Source: Planctomycetota bacterium
Lineage (GTDB): Bacteria > Planctomycetota > PUPC01 > JACPCR01
Direction: 5' to 3'
Length of the DNA: 21,333 bases
NCBI GenBank assembly: GCA_030740295.1
Contig: JASLXP010000246.1
Coordinates: 1-21,333, forward strand
Under the pieces are notes generated by a model. The model worked only from the letters and a program-made list of their open reading frames with translations. It ran no database searches and was not told where the DNA came from. Numbering within the stretch: position 1 is the first letter of the stretch; the number at the start of each line of letters is the position of its first letter. The position numbers and the translations under genes were made by a program. This document shows, in pieces, positions 1 to 6,670 of the stretch.

Positions 1-53
1 TGCCGGCAGTCGAGTATTGGCAGGATCTTTCTCTGAACAATAAGGGCTCGACA

Positions 54-74
54 CCTGATTGAGCTTGAATCAGG
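54..74. terminator. Weak hairpin downstream of the ceramidase-like gene
   Basis: A 7-bp perfect stem (CCTGATT at 54-60, AATCAGG at 68-74) with a 7-nt loop lies about 30 nt past the stop codon of the minus-strand ceramidase-like gene. It could serve as a terminator for that gene, or for a plus-strand gene entering from the left. There is no run of T on either side, so an intrinsic terminator is not well supported. The rest of positions 1-101 shows nothing else convincing. Confidence 0.22.
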
Positions 75-101
75 CCATGGTGCCATGAGATCGTGTGACG
101 C

Positions 102-1547
102 TCATAGCTCATTTAAGATCTCTTCGACTTTATCCTCAAAGAGCCTCTGCCACCCCGGCGCCACAAGACAGTCACAATCCTCTTGCGCCCATCCCTGATT
201 TGAAAGCTGCTTCTCGGTGGGAGCGTAATAGATGTATCCGTTCGTGTATGCTGCAACGAACGTCAATTCATGAGGCGAGCGTCTTTTGATGTTAAGCCCG
301 GTCTGAGCCGAGAGTTCCCCAGGAAATGTGACCAGTGCAAGACCTCCAATCCGCAGTCCCATGATTTCGGCGTCGATGGTTTTTTCAGGCGCGGCCTGAT
401 TCGTGGCCTGGTGTCTTCGTAACAGGGCCAGGTTGGTCTGGAGGCGTGTCAGCTCCTCCATGGTGTGGATGTTCTCAATGTAGCGCTGCATGTCTCTGCG
501 ATTGTCAGCATCGAGCTTAGTCATGTCGTCGCGCCCCATCGTCTTGTCGTGCAGATACCGGTGCGAATAGTAAGACGGAAACTCCCCCGACACGTTGTAT
601 TTCGTGAACAGCGAAATGAAAGTCTTCAGGTTGAGGCTCGTACCCTGGAGGGACTGCATGAGAAGGGTCTGCTCGGCTTCCATGCGTTTAATGCGATCTG
701 ACCGGTCTGCCCTCGGTAGCTCGATGGTTTCCTGGATGACTTCCAGACGGCCGTCCTCAACGCTCTGAGTTTTCCGCAGAGCCTGCAAGACGCTGAGGCC
801 GAGCATGTTTCCCAGTGGCTCGGCGTTTCGGGGGCTGTCAACATCCATGTAAAGGACCGGATTGATGTCACCGGCACAGCCCTGCAGAAACAACGCAATC
901 GTGTCATCACTCAGATTGTCTTCGATGACCCTCGAGGCGAAACCGCTGATATCCGCGGTGTTCGCTCCGCTTGGAACTCCCTGGATGGGATGGCACGCAA
1001 AATTGTAGAGCACGGCAAGAGGTCGCCCGTCTTCCCTGTCAATTCGGAGAACTCCAATCTGGGGATCGATCGGGCCTGCGCCGACCACTTCTTCGTCTGG
1101 CGGAAGCGAATACGCGTGCCGGACGTCGCATTCGTTACCGTTCCGCAGCCTGAGGCGCCGATTCTCCATGATGCGATCCTCATGGCCGATGCCCGCGCCG
1201 ATATTTACGGGAGAAATGTCTTGCGAGGCATCTCTCACCGCCTGGATGGTCCGCTCGTCAACTTCCCGGCAGACGATGCCGTGACAGTGGCTGGCGTTGA
1301 TCAGCACATTTGCCGGAGGAATGCCGAACTCCTCATGAAGACCTGCGCGCACCCTGGGCAGATAATCGTTATTGATGTGACCAATCTCGCCGATGGCGAC
1401 GGCATCCACAGTAATGATCGCCACCGTCTTCGTGCCGTCTTTCAGCACGAGCGCTTTTGCAAAAAGGGGATCATTGACCGGCCCGGCGTCCCGGTTGGTA
1501 ATATCAACCTTTGCCACGCCCGCTGAGAGCGTTGTGTCTGTTTTCAC
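102..1547 (-). CDS. Neutral/alkaline non-lysosomal ceramidase-like hydrolase
   Basis: Predicted 481-residue member of the neutral ceramidase family, whose characterised enzymes are zinc amidases that cleave ceramide to sphingosine and fatty acid. Visible family marks, numbered from the chosen start, are a putative zinc-binding ASHCHG (His87, His89; usually SHTHSG), the FACHP motif with His186, LFLQGCAGDINP near 219-230, and a late FPGELSAQTG. The longest frame begins at GTG 1553, but a strong TAGGGAGG Shine-Dalgarno (1553-1560, minus) overlaps that codon and lies 5 nt before the GTG at 1547, so 1547 is preferred. There is no signal peptide and no room for the C-terminal immunoglobulin-like domain of full-length ceramidases, which run well beyond 600 residues. 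Such short cytosolic relatives are common in environmental bacteria and their substrate is unknown. It is transcribed divergently from the GDPD-like gene. The family call is firm; ceramide as substrate is only inferred. Confidence 0.85.
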   Translation of the reverse strand: MKTDTTLSAGVAKVDITNRDAGPVNDPLFAKALVLKDGTKTVAIITVDAVAIGEIGHINNDYLPRVRAGLHEEFGIPPANVLINASHCHGIVCREVDERTIQAVRDASQDISPVNIGAGIGHEDRIMENRRLRLRNGNECDVRHAYSLPPDEEVVGAGPIDPQIGVLRIDREDGRPLAVLYNFACHPIQGVPSGANTADISGFASRVIEDNLSDDTIALFLQGCAGDINPVLYMDVDSPRNAEPLGNMLGLSVLQALRKTQSVEDGRLEVIQETIELPRADRSDRIKRMEAEQTLLMQSLQGTSLNLKTFISLFTKYNVSGEFPSYYSHRYLHDKTMGRDDMTKLDADNRRDMQRYIENIHTMEELTRLQTNLALLRRHQATNQAAPEKTIDAEIMGLRIGGLALVTFPGELSAQTGLNIKRRSPHELTFVAAYTNGYIYYAPTEKQLSNQGWAQEDCDCLVAPGWQRLFEDKVEEILNEL

Positions 1548-1552
1548 GTGCA

Positions 1553-1560
1553 CCTCCCTA
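1553..1560 (-). promoter_or_regulatory. Ribosome binding site that decides the ceramidase-like start
   Basis: On the minus strand TAGGGAGG occupies 1560 to 1553, followed by TGCAC and then GTG at 1547. Five nucleotides between GGAGG and GTG is an ideal spacing. The upstream in-frame GTG at 1553 begins inside the Shine-Dalgarno sequence and is therefore unlikely to be the start. Confidence 0.65.
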
Positions 1561-1592
1561 TGGCTGTCTTCGATCGCAATGGAATTGTGGTG

Positions 1593-1717
1593 TTGGCGCT
1601 CTGCGGCAACTTGTCGCGGAGCGCCAAGACCACGATTATCCGCGCACCACTCGGAGAAGTTACAAAGCCGGACTTTGAGTGAGACGAGCGGAGTTTACTC
1701 GTCCCGGCCCGATAATC
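1593..1717. repeat. Compound palindromic element in a divergent gap
   Basis: Several inverted repeats are packed into 125 bp between two divergent genes. TTGGCGCTCTGCGGC (1593-1607) pairs with GTCGCGGAGCGCCAA (1613-1627) as a 15-bp stem with two G.T pairs and loop AACTT. CAAAG/CTTTG (1663-1667/1673-1677) has a 5-nt loop. GACGAG/CTCGTC (1683-1688/1698-1703) has a 9-nt loop. GATTATC (1634-1640) is the reverse complement of GATAATC (1711-1717), so these arms enclose the last two hairpins. No convincing coding frame runs through it. The gene starts point away from it on both sides, so it is not a terminator. It resembles a dispersed REP- or MITE-like element, or a structured 5' leader. No second copy is seen in this window. 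Confidence 0.55.
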
Positions 1718-1776
1718 CGATTCAGACGCCTCTTGCAGTTTGATCGAAAGGCTCCCCTCAGCCAGGATGGCTTCCC

Positions 1777-2508
1777 ATGAGCGAACAAGCCTTCATCTGT
1801 GCCCATCGCGGCGCTTCCGGCGACCATCCGGAAGACACCATCCTCGCGTTTGATAAAGCAATCTCCCTGGGCTGCGAGATGGTTGAGTTTGACGTTCGCG
1901 CTACGGCCGACGGCCGGCTGGTTCTTCTGCATGACCCTTCTGTAGATCGGACCACAGACGGTTCAGGCAAGATATGGGAGCTCAACTTTGACGAAGTGAG
2001 AGCTCTCGACGCGTGCGCCGGTTTTCAAGAACACAGTGGGATCCAAATCCCAACGTTTGATGAAGCATTGGATTTCTTTCCCCGAGAAACGGAATTGAAT
2101 ATCCACGTCTACCCGGGACCCGAAGATGCCCACTCCACGGTAGCTGCGGTGTGCCGCGGGATTAGCTCGAGGGATCTCTACAGAAGTGCTTTCATCGCGG
2201 GCTCGGATGATGTCATGAATCTCGTGATCGGTGAAGACCCGAAAGTGCGCCGGTGCCTTCTTGGCAGCCAGAATCGAGCTGATGTCTATGCCCGCCTGGC
2301 AAGTGAGCTCGGGTGCACCAATTCGCAGCCGACGAACAGCATCACCACCAGGGAGTTTTGCGACGAGGCGCACGCGCTTGGACTCATCGTTCATCCCTTC
2401 TACGCGGATGAAGAAGAGGAAATGACGCGTCTCATCGAATGCGGAGTTGATGGCATCCTCACGAACTATCCGGCGCGGATGGTTCGGCTCCTGGAAAAGC
2501 TGGCCTGA
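1777..2508 (+). CDS. Glycerophosphodiester phosphodiesterase-like protein
   Basis: Predicted 243-residue protein of the GDPD family, a TIM barrel that hydrolyses glycerophosphodiesters to glycerol 3-phosphate and an alcohol. The N-terminal signature is clear: AHRGASG (His10, Arg11), PEDT (Glu19, usually PENT), EFDV (Glu37 and Asp39, metal ligands), LLHDPSVDRTTDGSG (His52), and the late GVDGILTNYP motif. Where the family usually has IEIK, with a third metal-binding Glu, the sequence reads LNIHVYPG, so His110 stands in that place; activity may be altered. No signal peptide, so probably cytosolic. An AGGATGG sequence at 1762-1768 is a fair ribosome binding site. It is divergent from the ceramidase-like gene and convergent with the M81 gene, 40 nt apart, with no terminator visible between them. 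Length and fold signature are normal for the family. Confidence 0.87.
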   Translation: MSEQAFICAHRGASGDHPEDTILAFDKAISLGCEMVEFDVRATADGRLVLLHDPSVDRTTDGSGKIWELNFDEVRALDACAGFQEHSGIQIPTFDEALDFFPRETELNIHVYPGPEDAHSTVAAVCRGISSRDLYRSAFIAGSDDVMNLVIGEDPKVRRCLLGSQNRADVYARLASELGCTNSQPTNSITTREFCDEAHALGLIVHPFYADEEEEMTRLIECGVDGILTNYPARMVRLLEKLA

Positions 2509-2548
2509 GTGAGGAGGCTGAAAACCCCAGAGAATTGCGTGGGCTTTG

Positions 2549-4072
2549 TCACACCTCCCACTCCATGTCTGGATCGATTGGCCAGATAGGACGACTGAGA
2601 TAGCGGTACGGAAGAGATCTGTAATCGACAGTACTCACTCCGGGCGTGTCGAGCTCGATGGTGCGCGCGGCCACCGGATCGAATGATGCCCGATGCGCCT
2701 GGTTCGATTTCACGACGATGATCTGTTTTTCTTCGAGAATGATTCCCGCGCTTTTGAAGAAATCGCGATCTTTGCCAGTCCTTCCTCTTGAAAAAATGGC
2801 GTCGATTCGGTTCCCGATGCGCAGCACGACACGGGGGCCGACGTTGGTGTAGCGAATGGCCCTGCCTTCCTCCTCGCGTCCCCAACCGCCGTGGGTTGGG
2901 CCGCAGATGGCGTAGTGCCCGTCATCGATCAGTTTTATGGTGCCCTCCACTTCAACGGGTTTGTAGAAACGCTGGTCGATCTTGGCGCCGACTCCCATGT
3001 TCAGCGTCGCGCCGACTCCTGCTTTCAAACCTGCTTCGACAACTTCAGCGTCGCGAATGGTCAGAGCGCAATCGCTGGCGCCGAGGGCGATCAACCGCTC
3101 GAGAACTGCCGGACTGTCCGCCGGACACGCGCTTCCGGGGTCATCACCCAGATCGACCAGCAACACCGGCCGTTCCGGATGCTGCATTGCGTCTCGGATA
3201 CCGTCGTCCATGGATGCAATCGGGCGAACAGTCAGCAGCTCTTGTCGCCGTTGCCACAGCTCGCGGGCAAGCTCCTTTGCTGACCGCTCTGCCAGCGCTG
3301 GGTCGTTGTCAGTGGTCGCAATCACCGACATCCCTGTATCCGGAGAATCGCCATATCCGTACCCGCCCAGGATGGTGATGTTGATGACTCCCGGCAGCTT
3401 TTCGAGTTGCTCGCGTTTCCGGTTGAGCTGATAGAGCAGGAGACACTCTTCCTGTTCCGGAATGTGCGACCACGTACTCTGTCCAATATTCGGACCGATA
3501 ATCGGCACAAAGATGCGATGGGTGACCGGTTTAATTTCGTCGCGGATCATTCGGAGCAACACCTGCGCGGCTTCCCTGCCGCGCTCATAGCCGTCGATGT
3601 GCGGGTTCGTATTGTTTGGGAAGGCCACCGCGTTCTCGGCTTCCCATTGGCTGCTGATGGCATGGAAGTCGTACGTGGCCACGATCGGAATCTCACCGAC
3701 CACACCCCGGATACTGCGAATCAGTTCTCCCTCCGTATCGGTATAAGGAGCTTCGGCGACCATCGCTCCGTGCAGGGGAAGGAACACACCATCCAAAGGC
3801 ATCGCATCCTGCATGCGTTGAACGATAGCATCCCGGCAATGCTCAAACACCTCGGCGCTGATGCTTCCGCCATACCTGAATGAAAAACCCCACGTCGGCA
3901 CAATCTCCGCGCCTGAGGGCCTCAAGACTTCCAGGGCTCCACCGAGAAAGCTCTTCGTTCCCGGATTCAGTAGTGCCTCTTTCTCGCGGCTGTGAGCAGC
4001 CTCGAGCGAATCGTTCTTTTCAACCGCAAACGTATTGGTTTCATGCCACAGGCTGGCGACCGAGATTCTCAT
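2549..4072 (-). CDS. M81 family metallopeptidase (MlrC-like)
   Basis: Predicted 507-residue M81 peptidase. The characterised member MlrC, a zinc enzyme, cleaves linearised microcystin fragments, but most homologues lie in organisms with no link to microcystin and have unknown substrates. The N-terminal SLWHETNTFA (His10, Glu11), the FLPLHGAM motif (His101), ATYDFHA (Asp135, His137) and TNPHIDGYERG (His158) match the DUF1485 half that carries the metal ligands. The second half (about 300-490), with LVDLGDDPGSACPADS and GVGATLNMGVGAKID, matches the MlrC C-terminal domain. Full length for the family, no signal peptide, so cytosolic. The start codon lies 3 nt past the TGA of an orphan coding fragment on the same strand, suggesting the gene once followed another in an operon. 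Family call is strong; substrate is unknown. Confidence 0.9.
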   Translation of the reverse strand: MRISVASLWHETNTFAVEKNDSLEAAHSREKEALLNPGTKSFLGGALEVLRPSGAEIVPTWGFSFRYGGSISAEVFEHCRDAIVQRMQDAMPLDGVFLPLHGAMVAEAPYTDTEGELIRSIRGVVGEIPIVATYDFHAISSQWEAENAVAFPNNTNPHIDGYERGREAAQVLLRMIRDEIKPVTHRIFVPIIGPNIGQSTWSHIPEQEECLLLYQLNRKREQLEKLPGVINITILGGYGYGDSPDTGMSVIATTDNDPALAERSAKELARELWQRRQELLTVRPIASMDDGIRDAMQHPERPVLLVDLGDDPGSACPADSPAVLERLIALGASDCALTIRDAEVVEAGLKAGVGATLNMGVGAKIDQRFYKPVEVEGTIKLIDDGHYAICGPTHGGWGREEEGRAIRYTNVGPRVVLRIGNRIDAIFSRGRTGKDRDFFKSAGIILEEKQIIVVKSNQAHRASFDPVAARTIELDTPGVSTVDYRSLPYRYLSRPIWPIDPDMEWEV

Positions 4073-4075
4073 GGG

Positions 4076-4279
4076 TCATTCTCGTTGTAGCGTAACGTCG
4101 CCATCCCAGAGCATCTTCAGAAACTCCAGTGCGGGCAGTATACGGACATCGTCAACCAGTGCCGGACGCTCACCCACATAGACGCCGAAGGTATGAACCG
4201 GCTGGGGTGCCAGTTCATCCCGGAGCCGCCGTGTATTTGACCAGTTGCTTAAATTGCCTGCTGAGCTTAGGACAGATTA
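4076..4279 (-). pseudogene. Orphan C-terminal coding remnant upstream of the M81 gene
   Basis: On the minus strand a frame of 66 codons runs from just after a TAA (4277-4279) to a TGA at 4076-4078, with no usable ATG near its beginning. Its last 47 or so residues look like real protein: it includes PQPVHTFGVYVGERPAL and RILPALEFLKMLWDGDV, then ends 3 nt before the M81 ATG as expected of an operon partner. The upstream part (SNWSNTRRLRD) is less convincing, and the 5' portion of the gene is missing, with the plus-strand gene at 4322 beginning just beyond. I do not recognise the family. Likely the truncated tail of a former gene lost by deletion or rearrangement. The region must also hold the promoter of the gene at 4322; no clear promoter was found. 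Confidence 0.4.
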
Positions 4280-4321
4280 AGAACCGAAGCGGACCCACCA
4301 GATACGCGGACCTAACGAACC

Positions 4322-6652
4322 ATGAATCGGGCAGAAATCCGTCTCAAGAACGAGTCGCTCGCGGAGCTCGATAATTATCTGATCACTCGCGGCGTTCCGA
4401 TGCCCGTCGGGAAAGTCGAAGATGCTTCATCGGTCGCTGTCTACGACCGGGAAGGCAACATTCTCCCCAGCGAAGGTAAAGCACTTCAGCGCAGGCCGGA
4501 CGGAAGTATCGAATGGCTGCTGATGGATATCCTGGTCAGTCTTGCTCCACAGGAAGAGATTTCCGTTTTTGCCGTACCCGTACGAGGCGAGTGTGCTGGG
4601 GTCTCAAACCAGGTCGAGATTCACGAGAATGGTTCTGAGATCACGCTCCGGAATGGGTTGTCAGAAGTGACGGTCAGCCGTGATGGTGGATCGCTGATTC
4701 GGAAGCTGGTTCTGAACGGCAAAGAGCTGGTCAACGATGAGTGCCACGTGGATCTGGAAGTGCTCGACGGCGGAGGGAAGATCCATCGAGCCAGTCTGAA
4801 CGGCGAATATGAGATTAGTGTTCCTCATTCCAACCGTCTTACGGGCACGATCAGGATCGAAGGGAAACACAAAGCGCGAGACGGTCATCTATTCCTTGAC
4901 TTCGCGCTGCGGCTGACACTGACGGTCGGTCGACCGGATTTGAAGCTCGAGCACACCTTCTACTGCAGGGAAGAGCAGGAAGGCAAGATCCCGGTGAAAG
5001 CCATCCGCCTCGTCATGCCCACGAGGATGGATCCGTCCTCGAAAAAGCTCATCAAGCAGTCACACCACGGGCATGGCTGGTTTCCGCGCACTGTCGAGAT
5101 TGCGGAAAACGTTGAAATCGTATCGAGCAGTGTTGCGGATCTTGATAACTACAACCGGGGCAATTCTGGACCGGGCGTCTCCCACCCCTGCGCGGGCGGG
5201 AATGTCTTTATTCGAAATGCCGAAAGTCTTCACGAGGACTGGAGCGAATATCCCTTTCATATGCGGCCCGGCCAGGGTTCCGGGTTTCGTGCCGACCTGC
5301 AGATAAGCGGTATCCGCAGTGTCTATCCTTTCCTTGCGTGGCAGGAATCTGACTGCACCCTGGTGACGTCCTTCGAGCACTGGCGGCAACTGCATCCAAA
5401 ATCGATCAGCATAGATGAAGACCTGATCGTCTTTTCCATCTGGCCTGAGTGGGCCTCGCCCATGCAACTCGTCCAGGGCGTCAGCAAGAGTCACATACTC
5501 TGGCTTACGGCCGAGCCTCGGATCATGGATATGCAGGAGATCGAATATCAGGCATTGAACTGGGAAACCGGGTACGTTGAGCCAGTCGATATTTCATTTG
5601 ATCCCGACTGGCCTGCTTACTGCGAAGTCCTTGAATGCCACGAGGCCCTGCGCTACCAGCCTGCAAAGTATCCTCTCCTCGAAAACCTAATCGAGCCCGT
5701 CCCATCCGCGGGCAACCCGGCACGGCACACCTATGACAGGCAGCCGGCCACGGGGATGTTTCACTTCGGCGATATCGTCACCGACGATGCATCCAGCTGC
5801 GTCAACAACGAAGACGACAGCCAGGTCTGTTTCCCTCTGCAGCATTTTCTGCGGACCGGACAGACCTATGCATGGGACTACGGCAAGGAGTCAGCCCGGC
5901 ACTACATGGAGGTCGACTTTTGCGAGTGGAGTACTGATTCGCGCCAGCGGGGAGGGCTCATCCCGCATACGGGCCACCATTTCGTCGGCAACGTTTACCC
6001 GAGCCACCAGTGGCCGGAAGGAATTCTGGCTTACTATTACCTGAGCGGCGATGAACGGGCCCGAAACGTGGTGATAGCAGTCGGAGACAACTGCTGTTAC
6101 TGGGCTGAAAATCTGATCGAATTAGTCTGCTGCGACGGCCGCGAAGCTGGAATGCCGCTCGTCAATCTCGCATGCGCTTACCGACTGACCCGTGACGAAA
6201 AATACATCCACGCGGCTCGAAACATTATCGAGAACTTTCACATCAAGTGGATGAAGAAGTATGGCGAGCTCAAATACCCCTATCCTCAGGGAGCGAACCA
6301 GAAACTCATCTCCGGTTACGGTGACTGGTCGAGTTTCGCTGGCCTCTATCGAATCTGGGAGCTCACGGGCGACGATGACATTAAAGGCCTCCTCCTGAAG
6401 ATACTGAAGCAGGCCATCAAGCCCGGAAGCTTCAGCCTCAATGACGCGCGGGGCATGGACTTCTTAGCTGCCTGGATGATGGGCAAACTCACCGGCGACA
6501 TGGATGCAGTCATCGAGATAGTCCGGCAGGCGATCCCCATGCTGCTTCGCCGCGGCGGGCACCCGCTTCGCCGCCTGCACTTCCTGAAAGAGCTGGATGA
6601 ACGCGGCCTCATTGATGATCTGCAGGTCGGCACCCGTGGCGGCGTCATTTAG
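4322..6652 (+). CDS. Exo-rhamnogalacturonan lyase family (PL26/YetA-like) protein, cytosolic
   Basis: Predicted 776-residue protein. The N-terminal beta-sandwich is that of the PcRGLX/YetA-like family: TRGVPMPVGK (22-31), then RRPDGSIEWLLMDI (57-70), where an incoming protein typically has PDGS-W-L. A second beta domain spans about 100-400. An alpha/alpha-toroid-like region follows, with HFVGNVYPSHQWPEGI near 552 and YYYLSGDERARN near 570, typical of polysaccharide lyase and glycosidase toroids. Characterised PL26 exo-lyases release unsaturated galacturonosyl-rhamnose from rhamnogalacturonan I chain ends. No signal peptide, so it probably works on imported oligosaccharides. No Shine-Dalgarno is obvious; the start is chosen because the conserved sandwich begins shortly after it. 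It is the first of three closely spaced plus-strand genes. The fold family is fairly sure, the substrate is not. Confidence 0.75.
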   Translation: MNRAEIRLKNESLAELDNYLITRGVPMPVGKVEDASSVAVYDREGNILPSEGKALQRRPDGSIEWLLMDILVSLAPQEEISVFAVPVRGECAGVSNQVEIHENGSEITLRNGLSEVTVSRDGGSLIRKLVLNGKELVNDECHVDLEVLDGGGKIHRASLNGEYEISVPHSNRLTGTIRIEGKHKARDGHLFLDFALRLTLTVGRPDLKLEHTFYCREEQEGKIPVKAIRLVMPTRMDPSSKKLIKQSHHGHGWFPRTVEIAENVEIVSSSVADLDNYNRGNSGPGVSHPCAGGNVFIRNAESLHEDWSEYPFHMRPGQGSGFRADLQISGIRSVYPFLAWQESDCTLVTSFEHWRQLHPKSISIDEDLIVFSIWPEWASPMQLVQGVSKSHILWLTAEPRIMDMQEIEYQALNWETGYVEPVDISFDPDWPAYCEVLECHEALRYQPAKYPLLENLIEPVPSAGNPARHTYDRQPATGMFHFGDIVTDDASSCVNNEDDSQVCFPLQHFLRTGQTYAWDYGKESARHYMEVDFCEWSTDSRQRGGLIPHTGHHFVGNVYPSHQWPEGILAYYYLSGDERARNVVIAVGDNCCYWAENLIELVCCDGREAGMPLVNLACAYRLTRDEKYIHAARNIIENFHIKWMKKYGELKYPYPQGANQKLISGYGDWSSFAGLYRIWELTGDDDIKGLLLKILKQAIKPGSFSLNDARGMDFLAAWMMGKLTGDMDAVIEIVRQAIPMLLRRGGHPLRRLHFLKELDERGLIDDLQVGTRGGVI

Positions 6653-6670
6653 CGCTCCTGATCCTGGAAC

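Noticed and set aside
3..62. A plus-strand frame reading PAVEYWQDLSLNNKGSTPD then stop, possibly the tail of an upstream gene
   Set aside because: Only 19 codons lie in the window and they match no family I recognise; chance is as likely, so it was not listed as a gene.
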